Below are positions 10,654-19,681 of a stretch of DNA of 64,000 bases, one piece after another; the first letter of the stretch is position 1, and each line of letters begins with the position of its first letter. Source of the stretch: CAIWHR01 sp963830485 (GTDB taxonomy: Bacteria > Pseudomonadota > Gammaproteobacteria > Burkholderiales > Casimicrobiaceae); NCBI GenBank assembly GCA_963830485.1, contig CAWHNE010000009.1, positions 49,944-113,943 on the forward strand, in the 5' to 3' direction. The position numbers were made by a program, and so were the translations under genes. The notes beneath the pieces are model-generated. The model was not told the DNA's origin and searched no databases. It was given only the letters and a program-made list of their open reading frames with translations.

Positions 10654-11273
10654 TGACGATCGATCTCTACACGTTTCAGACCTCGAACGGCCAGCGTGCC
10701 GCGATCATGCTCGAGGAATGCGACTTTCCGTATCGCGTCCACAAGATCGACCTCTTCAAGAACGAGCAGCAGAATCCCGAGTACCTCGCGCTCAATCCGA
10801 TCGGCGCGATCCCGACGATCGTCGATCCTGACGGCCCGGGCGGAAAGCCGCTCACCCTCACGCAGTCGGGCGCGATCGCCCTCTATCTCGCGGAAAAGGC
10901 GGGCAGGTTCATGCCGTCCGACCCCTTGCGGCGCATCGTCGCGCTGCAGTGGCTCATGTACGGGCTCACCGACTGCGCGCCTGCGTCGGCTAATCTCTTC
11001 CTTCTCGGCGTGCGCGCACCCGAAAAATCACAGCCGAACCTCGACTGGCTGGGCGAGCGGATGGTGCGCTACTTTCGCGTCGCCGACGGCCGGCTCGCCG
11101 GTCGCGACTATCTCGCGGACGAGCTGTCGGTCGCGGATTTCGCGTTGTACCCCGTCTACGCGGTGCGCAAGGCAAAGCTCGACGAAGCGGGCGAGCTGCC
11201 GAATCTCGCCCGGTGGGGCGCGGCGCTCGCTGCGCGGCCCGGAGTCGCGAAAGGAATGGTCGCCGCGGAATGA
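10653..11273 (+). CDS. Glutathione S-transferase family protein
   Basis: 206 residues from ATG 10653, overlapping the htpX stop. The N-terminal thioredoxin-fold half has LYTFQTSNGQRAAIMLEE, the cis-Pro region NPIGAIPTIVD and the glutathione-contacting QSGAIALYLAEK; the C-terminal half is all-helical with the N-capping segment LSVADFALYPVY. It resembles YfcG/YghU-type GSTs. The substrate is unknown; it probably acts in cytosolic thiol/disulfide chemistry. Confidence 0.87.
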   Translation: MTIDLYTFQTSNGQRAAIMLEECDFPYRVHKIDLFKNEQQNPEYLALNPIGAIPTIVDPDGPGGKPLTLTQSGAIALYLAEKAGRFMPSDPLRRIVALQWLMYGLTDCAPASANLFLLGVRAPEKSQPNLDWLGERMVRYFRVADGRLAGRDYLADELSVADFALYPVYAVRKAKLDEAGELPNLARWGAALAARPGVAKGMVAAE

Positions 11274-11295
11274 GCTGTTGGCGGGCGGCGCCGGC

Positions 11296-12770
11296 TCAAG
11301 GCGGCGCTTCGCGCAGCAGCCGGTAATCGCCGAACTCGCCGACGGGCTCGAGCCGGAAACGGGTCGGCGCTGGCAGGCGCGCGAGATCGCGCGTGCGGAG
11401 CGCGATGAAGTCGGCGGCCGGGTCGTCCAGGAGCGGCAGCAGCGCCGCGACGTCCGGCACGTGCGCCACCTTGCCGCGCGAATAGAAATCGGCCGATGGG
11501 GGCGGCGCGCCCGCATAGACCAGACGCTGGCCGCCGCCGGCGCGCAGCGATTCCCACGCGCGAACGAGCGCCACCTGCGAATGTTCGGATTCGAGCCGGT
11601 CGCGTAGCGTGGCGATGCCGACGACGAACAAGAGCGGCAGCACGCTGCCCGCGACGACGACGGCGCGCACCGCGGGACGCAGCGGGCGGTCGTCGTCGCG
11701 GTCCGGCCGCCAGAACTCGCTCGACGAGCAGCGCAAAGGCAGGCAGGCCGGGCAGCACGTAGGTGACGAGGATGTTGCCCGATACGGTGAAGAACGCCAT
11801 CGGCGTCACCGTCCACAGCAGCAGGTAGAGGCGCCATGGGTCCGCCGCGAGGTCGCGCAGGTCCTCGCGCGAGCGCGAGACTGCTCGGACGAGCCAGGCG
11901 AGCGCGAGCGCGGACCACGGCAGCGCGGCTGCGATCCAGAAGAGCCAGATCATCCCGCGCGGCCTCGCGTGCGCCGCACCATACAGATCGCCCTTCCAGC
12001 CCGGCTCGAGGAAGCGCTTCCAGTGCTCGCCCACCAGGAAATAGTCGAGGAACCCGGGCGTCGCGCGCTCGGCGGCCCAATACCACGGCACGACGAATGC
12101 GGCGGTCACGAGGATGCCGATCACCCAAGGGAGCCGCGTCCACGCGGCGTTCCAGCGGCGCGTGACGAGCGATCCACGCGCCGATCGGCAGGAACGTCAG
12201 CACCGCCGCGATCGGCCCCTTCGCGAGGAGGCCGATCGCGAGACCGCCGAAGAACGCAGCCGCGGCGCCTGCGCGCTGCCGGTCCGGTCCGGAGACCGCG
12301 ACCCAGAAGCCGGCCATCGAAAGCGTCGTTCCCAGCGCGAGCGCGGGATCGGTCATCACAGCCCCGCCGGCGATGAACACGAGCGCGATGGAGGCGAAGA
12401 GCGCGAGCGTCCACAGCGCGTGATCGCGGCCATCGCGCAGGTGAGCGAGCCACGCGACGGGCATGCAGCTTGCGAGCAGGAGCAGGAACGACGGAAGGCG
12501 GGCCGCGAACTCGCCGACGCCGATCGCCACCATCGCCGCCGCCGACAGCCACGTGGACAACGGCGGCTTGCCCCAGAAGGGCACTCCGTAAGCGAACTGC
12601 GGCACGAGCCATTGGCCGGTTTCGACCATCTTGCGCGCGATCTCGGCATAGCGTGCTTCGGTCGAGTCCGTGAGCGGGTACGCACCGAGCGTTGCCAGAC
12701 GCACGGCGAGCACGGCGATGACGAACAGCGCGAGGACGCGGCGCTCGCGCGCCGTCAGGCGGAAGGCCAT
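11296..12770 (-). pseudogene. GT39/ArnT-like glycosyltransferase, frameshifted (two shifts)
   Basis: The reading frame is split in three. The N-terminus from ATG 12770 has a typical GT39 start with TDSTEARYAEIARKM and WGKPPLSTWL. After a +1 shift near 12163 the frame continues through VIGILVTAAFVVPWYWAAE. A second +1 shift near 11722 (at GAG-C-GAG) leads into the C-terminal periplasmic part ending at 11296. Joined, it gives about 490 residues, a normal length for an ArnT-like transferase moving a sugar from undecaprenyl phosphate onto lipid A or another envelope acceptor. It overlaps the upstream GT2 gene by 16 bases, as in gtr/arn operons. It may be intact in the organism if the shifts are sequence errors. 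Confidence 0.75.
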
Positions 12771-13795
12771 GTCCCCGGCCACGCGTCGGCGGCGGGCGGC
12801 GCCGCGAGCGGCCGTGACGGCGGCAGTCGCCGCTGCACGAGGTAGAGCGGGCGCTGCTTCACTTCGATGAACATGCGGGCAAGGTACTCGCCGATGATGC
12901 CGAGGGCCATCAGCTGGAGCCCGCCCAGGAACAGGACGACGGCGACGAGAGTCGGAAAGCCGCGGGCCGGATCGCCGAAGAGCAGCGTCTTCACGATGAA
13001 GTAGCCGCCGTACGCGAACGCGACGAGCGCGGTGGCGAAGCCGATGTAGCTCGCGAGCTTGAGCGGGAAGACGGAGAACGAGGTAATCCCTTCGAGCGCG
13101 AAGTTCCACAGCCGCCAGTAGCTCCACTTCGTCTCGCCGGCGTGGCGGCCGTCGCGATCGTATTCGATCTCGCGGCACGGGAAGCCGATCCACGCGAACA
13201 GTCCCTTCATGAACCGGCTGCGCTCCGGGAAGCGGCGCACCGCCGCGACAGCGCGACGGGAGAGCAGGCGGAAGTCGCCGACGTTCTCCGGGATGTCGAT
13301 CGTGCCGATCCGTCCCATCGCGCGGTAGAACGCGCGCGCAGTCGCCTTCTTGAGCCAGCTCTCCTGCGCGCGGCTGCGTCGGCGCATCAGAACGACGTCG
13401 TGCCCCTCGCGCCAGGCGCGGATCATGTCGGGGATGAGCTCGGGCGGATCCTGCAGGTCGGCATCGATGATGACGACGGCGTCGCCTCCCGCGTGGTCGA
13501 GGCCCGCGCTCATCGCCGCTTCCTTGCCGAAATTGCGCGAGAGGTCGACTACGGCGACGCGGGCGTCGGCGGCACGCAGAGCCACGAGCACCGCCATCGA
13601 GCCGTCGGCGCTACCGTCGTTCACATAGACGATCTCCGAGGGCGCGGCCAAGCCGTCCAGCACGGCGGCGAGGCGCCGGTGGAACTCCGTGAGCACCGCT
13701 TCCTCGTTGTAGACGGGGACGACGACCGAAATGGAGTCCAGTCCCGCCGCACCGGCGGAGGCGGAGGTCGCGTCGACGGCGGTCAGAACGTCCAT
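12755..13795 (-). CDS. GT2 family polyprenyl-phosphate sugar transferase (GtrB/ArnC-like)
   Basis: 346 residues from ATG 13795. The cytosolic GT-A domain contains VVVPVYNEEAVLTEF, VNDGSADGS, LSRNFGKEAAMSAGLDHA and the DXD-type IDADLQDPPE; two C-terminal membrane helices follow (about residues 235-300). These proteins attach a sugar to undecaprenyl phosphate on the cytosolic face. Its start overlaps the end of gtrA by 13 bases, and it overlaps the GT39 gene downstream. The order GtrA (flippase), GtrB-like, GT39 is a complete lipid-linked sugar transfer module. Confidence 0.92.
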   Translation of the reverse strand: MDVLTAVDATSASAGAAGLDSISVVVPVYNEEAVLTEFHRRLAAVLDGLAAPSEIVYVNDGSADGSMAVLVALRAADARVAVVDLSRNFGKEAAMSAGLDHAGGDAVVIIDADLQDPPELIPDMIRAWREGHDVVLMRRRSRAQESWLKKATARAFYRAMGRIGTIDIPENVGDFRLLSRRAVAAVRRFPERSRFMKGLFAWIGFPCREIEYDRDGRHAGETKWSYWRLWNFALEGITSFSVFPLKLASYIGFATALVAFAYGGYFIVKTLLFGDPARGFPTLVAVVLFLGGLQLMALGIIGEYLARMFIEVKQRPLYLVQRRLPPSRPLAAPPAADAWPGTWPSA

Positions 13796-14184
13796 GCGCG
13801 ATTGGCCAGGAAGCCTGCGGCGAGCACGACGCCAGTCGCGATCACCTGCGCGACGAGATAGTGGGGGCCGGCGAGCGCGAGCACGCCCGCCATCACCAGC
13901 GCGTTCAGCGCAATGCCGGCGACCGCGACGAGCGCGAACCGGGGCAGGGCCGTTGCGTGGGACTTGCCGCTCGCGAACGTGAAGCGATGGTTGAGCGCGT
14001 AATTGAGGAGCGCCCCGCACACGGCGCCGGCCGTCGAGGCGGCGACGGGGTCGGCGCGCGCAAGCTGAACGAGCGCGATCAGCACGGCGTAGTGGAGACC
14101 GGTGCCGATGGCCCCGGCCCCTGCGTAGCGCACGAACTGCGCCGCCGGCGGCGACGGAGGCGGGGCAGGGGCATCGGTGGGCAT
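13783..14184 (-). CDS. GtrA family protein (lipid-linked sugar flippase candidate)
   Basis: 133 residues, with four hydrophobic segments after a proline-rich N-terminus and the family pattern FVRYAGAGAIGTGLHYAVL and NYALNHRFTFAS. GtrA proteins are thought to move undecaprenyl-phosphate sugars across the inner membrane. It is the first gene of the gtrA-GT2-GT39 operon. Copy A of the structured repeat begins five bases before its start codon, and no ribosome site is visible there. Confidence 0.9.
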   Translation of the reverse strand: MPTDAPAPPPSPPAAQFVRYAGAGAIGTGLHYAVLIALVQLARADPVAASTAGAVCGALLNYALNHRFTFASGKSHATALPRFALVAVAGIALNALVMAGVLALAGPHYLVAQVIATGVVLAAGFLANRAWTF

Positions 14185-14188
14185 CGGT

Positions 14189-14461
14189 TAGGAGCCTGTC
14201 GGACTTGCTTTCGCGCATGCGACGGAGGCGAGCCGGGCGCAGTTCAAGGCGCGAGCCCGAAGCCATACCGGACGTATGACGAGGGCGAGTAACGCAGAAA
14301 TGCGCCCGGCTCGCCCCGTCCCTTCGGGTTGCTGCCAAAAAGCGCGTCTGCTTCGTTGCTCGGCGCGCCGATATTCCCGATATCGGCTTTGCCTCGCGCC
14401 TCGCATCCTCCACTTTTTGGCCCTGCAACGCATACGTGAAAGTAAGTCCGACAGGCTCCTA
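14189..14461. mobile_element. Structured palindromic element, copy A (MITE-like, two hairpin arms)
   Basis: The ends are inverted repeats of about 31 bases beginning TAGGAGCCTGTCGGACTT, with three mismatches; TA flanks both sides. One arm pairs 14227-14241 with 14301-14315 (15 of 15). The other pairs 14335-14342 with 14413-14420 (CCAAAAAG/CTTTTTGG) and has a palindromic apex GCCGATAT-N5-ATATCGGC. It is the same element as copy B in reverse orientation. It lies between the gtr operon start and the terminator of the SWIB gene. Confidence 0.8.
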
Positions 14462-14537
14462 GGGCGGACGGCGGCGCGACGCCGCATTGGAACTCTACCG
14501 CGTCCAGGATCGATCCGCGCGGAGGCGCGTCGGGCCA

Positions 14538-14580
14538 CAAAAAAATCACGGCCGGCGGGGAGCCCCCGGCCGGCCGTGGC
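14538..14580 (-). terminator. Rho-independent terminator of the SWIB gene
   Basis: On the minus strand a GC-rich stem (14547-14579; CACGGCCGGC paired with GCCGGCCGTG) is followed by ATTTTTTT. It sits about 35 bases downstream of the SWIB stop codon. Confidence 0.85.
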
Positions 14581-14612
14581 ATCGCGTCCCTGGCGCAGGG
14601 CGCGGGTATCGC

Positions 14613-15014
14613 TTACTTGAGGTGATTCGAAACGAGCTTGGTCATCTCGAACATCGACACCTGCTTCTTGCCGCCGAATACCGCGCGCAGCTTCTCGTCG
14701 GCATTGATCAGGCGCCTGTTGATGGCGTCCTGCAGCTTGTTCTTCTTGATGTAGTCCCAGATCTTCTTGGTGACGTCCGTGCGGGGCATCGGCATCGACC
14801 CGACCACGGCGGCCAGCACCGACGACGGCGTCATCGGCTTCATGAACGCGGCATTGGGCTTGCGCTTCGCCCCCGACTTCTTCGCCGCGGGTTTCTTCGC
14901 AGGAGCCTTCTTCGCGGGCTTCTTCGCCGGAGCCTTTTTCGCGGCCGGCTTCTTGGCGGGCTTCTTCGCGGGCTTCTTCGCGGGCTTCTTTGCTGCTTTC
15001 TTGGCAGTAGCCAT
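14613..15014 (-). CDS. SWIB/MDM2-domain protein with histone H1-like lysine/alanine-rich N-terminus
   Basis: 133 residues. Residues 1-52 are repeats of AKKPAKK/APAKK type, like histone H1 tails. Residues about 55-133 form a SWIB domain (MTPSSVLAAVVGSMPMPRTD, KIWDYIKKNKLQD, NADEKLRAVFGG). An excellent ribosome site (GAAGGAGAAAC) precedes ATG 15014, which is why the longer upstream frame is rejected. A strong terminator follows. This composition suggests an abundant DNA-binding, nucleoid-associated protein; the same architecture is known from chlamydiae and many beta- and deltaproteobacteria. Its specific role is inferred. Confidence 0.9.
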   Translation of the reverse strand: MATAKKAAKKPAKKPAKKPAKKPAAKKAPAKKPAKKAPAKKPAAKKSGAKRKPNAAFMKPMTPSSVLAAVVGSMPMPRTDVTKKIWDYIKKNKLQDAINRRLINADEKLRAVFGGKKQVSMFEMTKLVSNHLK

Positions 15015-15399
15015 GTTTCTCCTTCCTCGGGGTAGATGCGGAATACACTGCATCGAACGCTCTGAAGCAGCCCGTCCTGTCACGGTGATTCCTGCTCCAT
15101 CGGCGGCAACTATAGCGCAATTCCGAGGGAAGGGAATCCCTCGGCAACGGTTTTTTCGCAGCGCTGCGCGTGCATGTTGCAGCGAAGGCGCGGCACCGCC
15201 GGAGTGCGTCGGGCACGCCCGACGGCGCCCGGGACGCGCGCCGGTGCGACATCGCGCCGCGCCTGGGCAACGCGCTAAGCGTCGGCGGGTGCCGCCGCGC
15301 CATCTGCGGGTCCGGCCGAGTGCACTCGGGGCGGGCGGCGGGAGCCTCCTTGTATCGCCATGCCGGTGGTGGGACACTGCGGCGTCCTTCGCCGAATCG
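15015..15399. other. Intergenic region between divergent SWIB and amidohydrolase genes
   Basis: 385 bases that must carry both promoters. I see no confident -35/-10 pair, RNA gene or repeat. Plus-strand open frames across it are extensions of the amidohydrolase frame without coding character. Confidence 0.4.
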
Positions 15400-16245
15400 A
15401 TGCCCACGATTCGCATTCTCGCCTTGTGTGTCGCCACGGCGCTGCCTGCGACGGCGCGAGCCGCCGGCCCGGCGCCGATCTTCGACGCCCATCTTCACTA
15501 CAACGTCGAGGCGGCGGCCGCCTTCCCCGTGTCCGACGTGCTGCGCCGGTTTCGCGACTCGGGCGTCGCGACGATCCTCGCGACCAGCCGCCCGAACGAC
15601 GGCACGCGCGCGCTCGTCGCGGCCGCGATGGCGGATCCCGGGGCCGCGCCGCGCGTGGTCCCGTTCATCCGGCCATATCGCAACGAGGCCGACCGGCAGA
15701 CGTGGTTCAACGATCCGGCGATCTACGCGCTGATCGAGACAGAGCTCGCGCGCGCGATCGACTGGCGCGGGATCGGCGAATTCCACGTGTTCGGGCGCGA
15801 TGCCGACACGCCATGGGTGAAGCGGATCGTCGCGCTCGCCGTGGAGCGCGGATTGTGGCTGCATGCGCACTGCGACGACACCGCGCTCGAGATCCTCTTC
15901 GCGCACGACCCGCGCGTCCGGATCATCTGGGCCCACAGCGGCTTCTCGACGCCGCCCGCGAAGATCGCGCACTACCTCGAGCGCCATCCCGCGCTCGTCG
16001 GCGAGCTGTCCTATCGCTACGACGTGACCGACGGCGGGAAGCTCGCGCCCGCGTGGCGAGCCCTCTTCCTCGCGTGGCCCGATCGCTTCGTGCTGGGCTC
16101 CGACACGTGGATCAACGAGCGCTGGGCGCGCTACGGCGAGATCATCGACTACTACCGCGGCTGGCTCGCGGAGTTGCCCCCCGATGTGGCGGCGAAGATC
16201 GCCCGGGGGAACGGCGAGCGGCTGTTCCCGCCGCGCGAGCGTTGA
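15400..16245 (+). CDS. Amidohydrolase family protein, probably exported
   Basis: 281 residues from ATG 15400. The N-terminus (MPTIRILALCVATALPATARA) is a signal peptide. The mature part begins with the metal-binding HXH of FDAHLHYN, then has GIGEFHVFG, LHAHCDD, IIWAHSGFS and FVLGSDTWIN, matching the TIM-barrel amidohydrolase (Amidohydro_2) superfamily. The metal-dependent hydrolase fold is clear; the substrate is not. The single-gene context gives no pathway clue. Confidence 0.82.
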   Translation: MPTIRILALCVATALPATARAAGPAPIFDAHLHYNVEAAAAFPVSDVLRRFRDSGVATILATSRPNDGTRALVAAAMADPGAAPRVVPFIRPYRNEADRQTWFNDPAIYALIETELARAIDWRGIGEFHVFGRDADTPWVKRIVALAVERGLWLHAHCDDTALEILFAHDPRVRIIWAHSGFSTPPAKIAHYLERHPALVGELSYRYDVTDGGKLAPAWRALFLAWPDRFVLGSDTWINERWARYGEIIDYYRGWLAELPPDVAAKIARGNGERLFPPRER

Positions 16246-16422
16246 CGCCGCGCCGTACTCCTGCGCGGCGGACCGACGGCGCGCTCGCGCGGATCAACGC
16301 CGGATGCGAGAGGAAGTTAGCACCGCAGGCGCGGCTTGCGAACCGTCGTCGCAGCGCGCCGCGCCTCGTCTGCCGCGCGGGGTAGACTAGCGCCTGCTAG
16401 CCTGCGTCCGCCGCCCCTTTCG

Positions 16423-17085
16423 GTGCCCGTTCCCGTGAAGATCGCCGATCTGCGCATCGACTACATGCGTGAGACGCTCGACGAGCGCGACGTCGCGCCG
16501 GACCCGTTCCGCCAGTTCGAGCACTGGTTCGACGAGGCGGTCAAGTCGCAACTGCCGGAGCCCAACGCGATGACGCTCGCCACTGCCGACGCCGGCGGGC
16601 GGCCGTCGGCGCGCATCGTGCTGCTCAAGGGCTTCGACGAGGGCGGTTTCGTGTTCTTCACCAATTTCGAGAGCCGGAAGGGACGCGATCTCGCCACACG
16701 CGCCGAGGCGGCGCTTCTTTTCTTCTGGCCCGAGCTCGAGCGGCAGGTGCGCATCGAGGGTACGGCGTCGCGGATCGCCGACGCCGAATCCGCCGCGTAT
16801 TTCGCGAGCCGTCCTCGCCCCGCGCGGCTGGGCGCCTGGGCGTCGCCGCAGAGCGAACCGATCGACGGGCGTGCTGCCCTCGAGGCGCGCTTCGCGGCCG
16901 CCGAAGCCAGGTACCGCGATGCCGGTGACGCGATCCCGCGGCCGCCGCACTGGGGCGGCTACCGGCTCGTCCCCGCGGAGCTCGAATTCTGGCAGGGCCG
17001 CCCGTCAAGGCTGCACGACCGCATCCGCTATCGTCGCCATCCGCAGCACGCCGCCCACTGGACGATTGATCGGTTAGCGCCGTGA
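16423..17085 (+). CDS. pdxH: Pyridoxamine 5'-phosphate oxidase
   Basis: 220 residues from GTG 16423; GTG 16435 is an alternative, and the family N-terminus (KIADLRIDYMRETLDERDV) supports either. It oxidises PNP/PMP to pyridoxal 5'-phosphate with FMN. Motifs: DPFRQFEHWFDEA, ARIVLLKGFDEGGFVFFTNFESRKG, the dimer/FMN segment RQVRIEGTASRI, SRPRPARLGAWASPQS and the C-terminal FWQGRPSRLHDRIRY. Its TGA overlaps the GTG of the MFS gene, so the two are co-transcribed. Confidence 0.95.
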   Translation: MPVPVKIADLRIDYMRETLDERDVAPDPFRQFEHWFDEAVKSQLPEPNAMTLATADAGGRPSARIVLLKGFDEGGFVFFTNFESRKGRDLATRAEAALLFFWPELERQVRIEGTASRIADAESAAYFASRPRPARLGAWASPQSEPIDGRAALEARFAAAEARYRDAGDAIPRPPHWGGYRLVPAELEFWQGRPSRLHDRIRYRRHPQHAAHWTIDRLAP

Positions 17086-18295
17086 GCGGCGCGGAGGCCG
17101 AAAGCCCGAATGGCGAGCGACGACCGCCCGCTGACGGCCGCCGGACGCTGACGCAGCTGATCATCCTCGGGATTGCCAACCACGCGGTGCTGTCGGGCAG
17201 CCGCGTCACGGTCGCGCTGGCGGCGCTCGACAAGGGGGCGACGCCCCTCACCGTCGGCGTACTGATGGCGCTCTACGCGCTCCTGCCGATGCTGTTCGCC
17301 GTCGCGGCGGGACGCTTCTCGGACCGCGCCGGCATCCGCCGGCCGATGCTGCTCGGCACGGGCGGCAATCGCCGTCGGCGCGGCGCTCCCCCTCGCGCTA
17401 CCGGGGCTGCCGATGCTGTTCGCGAGCGCGACGGTGCTGGGCGCGGGTTTCATGGTGTTCCAGGTCGCCGCGCAGAATGCGACGGGCGAGCTCGGGCCGC
17501 CGTCCGCGCGTGCGCGCAACTTCAGCCTGCTCGCACTCGGCTACTCGGTTTCGGGATTCATCGGTCCGCTCGTCGCCGGGTTCGCGATCGATCACCTGGG
17601 CTTCGCGGCGACCTTCGCGCTCCTCGCGGCCGTCCCGTTCGCGCCTCTCGTCGCGCTCGCGCAGCCGACGCCTCGCGCTACCGGGGCCGCACCGGCACGT
17701 GGGGCCCGTGCACCACGGCGGCGTGCGCGCGCTCCTGCGCCACCGCACGCTGCGCCGCCTGCTCGCGATCAACGCCCTCTTCGCGGTCGGCTGGGACCTC
17801 CATACGGTGTTCGTGCCGATCTACGGCGCGCGTCTCGGGCTCTCGGCCTCCGAGATTGGCCTCGTGCTCTCGACGTTTGCGGCGGCGACGTTCGTCGTCC
17901 GCCTGCTGATGCCGGCGATCGCGCGGCGGATGGCCGAGCAGCAGGTGCTCACGATCGCGCTCTTCGTCGCCGGCATTGTCTACCTGCTGTTCCCGTTCGC
18001 GCAGAACGCACCGGCGCTGCTCGCCCTGTCGTTCTGCCTGGGTTTCGGGCTCGGGAGCGGCCAGCCGATGGTCATGGCGCTCTTGCACACGCACACGCCG
18101 CCCGGGCGGATGGGCGAAGCGGCGGGGGTGCGGATGTCGCTCATCAATACGATGGCCGTCGCGGTGCCGCTCGTGTTCGGCGCGCTCGGCACCTCCGTCG
18201 GTCTCTCGCCCGTCTTCTGGTCCGTCGGTGCGTGCCTCACGACGGGCGGCGTGCTCGCGCGCCGCGCGGCGCGCCTCAGCCGGAAGGCCTCTTGA
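17082..18295 (+). pseudogene. MFS transporter, frameshifted (two shifts)
   Basis: Starts at GTG 17082 overlapping pdxH. The first part carries TVGVLMALYALLPMLFAVAAGRFSDRAGIRRPMLLG, the MFS loop-2/3 signature. A +1 shift near 17367 moves the frame to FASATVLGAGFMVFQVAAQ and GYSVSGFIGPLVAGFAID; a second near 17668 moves it to the C-terminal half (LLAINALFAVGWDLHTVFVPIYG to ARRAARLSRKAS). The reconstructed protein is about 403 residues with 12 expected helices. Substrate unknown. It could be a real pseudogene or carry sequence errors. It converges on and slightly overlaps msrA. Confidence 0.78.
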
Positions 18296-18854
18296 GCCGC
18301 TCGGCGAAATGCTTCCGGAACTTCGCGACCTTCGGCTCGACGACGAGCTGGCAGTACGGCTGGGCGGGGTTGCGGTCGAAGTATTCCTGGTGATACGCCT
18401 CGGCTTCGTAGAACGGCTCGGCCCCGGCGATCTCGGTCACGATCGGATTGCGCCAGAGCTTTGCCGCGCCGAGCTCGGCGATCACGGCTTCGGCGGTCGC
18501 GCGCTGCGCGTCGTCTTGGCAGAAGATCACCGAGCGGTATTGCGTCCCCACGTCGCTGCCCTGCCGGTTCGGCGTCGTCGGGTCGTGGATCGTGAAGAAG
18601 ACCGTGAGCAGGTCGCGGAACGACAGCACGGCCGGGTCGAACGTGACGCGGACGACCTCGGCATGGCCGGTGCGGCCCGTGCAGATCGCCTCGTAGCTCG
18701 GATTCGCGGAGCTGCCGCCCGCGTACCCCGATTCGACCGCGATCACCCCCGCGAGCCCATCGAAGACGGCTTCGAGGCACCAGAAGCAGCCGCCGCCGAG
18801 AACCGCGGTTTCGGTGGCAGGCGACGTGGATCCGTTCGTCATCTCGAGCTCCAT
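18276..18854 (-). CDS. msrA: Peptide-methionine (S)-S-oxide reductase
   Basis: 192 residues from ATG 18854 (a second ATG at 18842 is possible). The catalytic GCFWC motif lies near residue 21. Other family segments are GYAGG, GRTGHAEVVRVTFDP, FFTIHDPTTPNRQGSDVGTQYRS and EAYHQEYFDRNP. It reduces methionine-S-sulfoxide in proteins; the EAYHQEY tail motif and C-terminal Cys (QPYCQ) fit thioredoxin-dependent recycling. The 3' end overlaps the MFS gene by 20 bases, tail to tail. Confidence 0.95.
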   Translation of the reverse strand: MELEMTNGSTSPATETAVLGGGCFWCLEAVFDGLAGVIAVESGYAGGSSANPSYEAICTGRTGHAEVVRVTFDPAVLSFRDLLTVFFTIHDPTTPNRQGSDVGTQYRSVIFCQDDAQRATAEAVIAELGAAKLWRNPIVTEIAGAEPFYEAEAYHQEYFDRNPAQPYCQLVVEPKVAKFRKHFAERLKRPSG

Positions 18855-19036
18855 CGGACAATGGCGCCGCGGCGTTCGAGGCCCGGCTCCGCACAGTCGT
18901 CGGTTGCCTGGCCGAGCTTACATCGAATGCCCGAGGTCCGGCGCGTCGCCGTGTGCGGAATGCGATAATGGCGCCGCTGCACGCGCTTTGTCTTCTCCCT
19001 TCCACTCCCACTTCCAGCCTCCGATACGACGCGACC

Positions 19037-19657
19037 ATGGGCCTTCTGCCACGGGAAGGGCGGTTCTTCGACTTGTTCAACAGCCATGCCGAGCTCGCCG
19101 CGCGCGCCGCCGTCGAGCTGAAGGCGCTGTTCACCGATCTGAGCGAGCTCGAGCCGCGCAGCCGGGCGATCGAGCGCAACGAGAAGGAGGCCGACAGGAT
19201 CACGCACGAGACGGTCCAGCTCCTGCACAAGACATTCATCACGCCGCTCGACCGCGACGAGATCCACCAGCTCATCACCGGCATGGACGACATCCTCGAT
19301 CTCATGGAGGACGTCGCGACCTGCGTCTTCCTCTACGACGTCCGGGCCGTCACGCCGGACGCGCAGAAGCTGGCCGAGATCTGCGTCGCCTGCACGCTCA
19401 AGGTCAAGGAAGCCGTCGGGATGCTCGCGTCGATGGACAACGCCGATGCCATCCTGCGCATCTGCGGCGACATCGACCGGCTCGAGAGCGAGGCCGACTT
19501 CGTCTTCCGCTCGGCGCTGGCGAAGCTCTTCCGCGAGGAGTCGGACGCGAAGCAGATCCTCAAGCTGAAGGAGGTCTATCAGCTGCTCGAATCGATCACG
19601 GACAAAGCCGAGGACGTCGCCAACGTGATCGAGGGCATCGTCCTCGAGAATGCCTGA
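19037..19657 (+). CDS. DUF47 (PhoU-like) phosphate transport accessory protein
   Basis: 206 residues from ATG 19037 (MGLLPREGRFFDLFNSHAEL). It is an all-helical PhoU-like protein with paired acidic motifs, EKEADRITHET, then LDRDEIHQLITGMDDILD and RLESEADFVFRSAL, likely metal-binding. DUF47 proteins are regulators of the PiT transporter encoded directly downstream (24-base gap), so the pair is probably one transcription unit. In-frame ATGs upstream (18953 and 18968) would add a non-conserved extension and are rejected. Confidence 0.9.
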   Translation: MGLLPREGRFFDLFNSHAELAARAAVELKALFTDLSELEPRSRAIERNEKEADRITHETVQLLHKTFITPLDRDEIHQLITGMDDILDLMEDVATCVFLYDVRAVTPDAQKLAEICVACTLKVKEAVGMLASMDNADAILRICGDIDRLESEADFVFRSALAKLFREESDAKQILKLKEVYQLLESITDKAEDVANVIEGIVLENA

Positions 19658-19681
19658 CCCGTCCCGGCGGAGCGACGAGCC

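Noticed and set aside
11028..13193. Single 721-residue minus-strand frame covering the GT39 region
   Set aside because: Only its middle (GT39 N-terminus from 12770) is coding; the N-terminal portion is antisense-frame noise over the GT2 gene and the C-terminal part is out of frame after the shift.
14188..15987. 599-residue minus-strand frame
   Set aside because: Arginine-rich shadow overlapping the amidohydrolase, SWIB gene and copy A; no domain, and the SWIB gene uses another frame with a good ribosome site.
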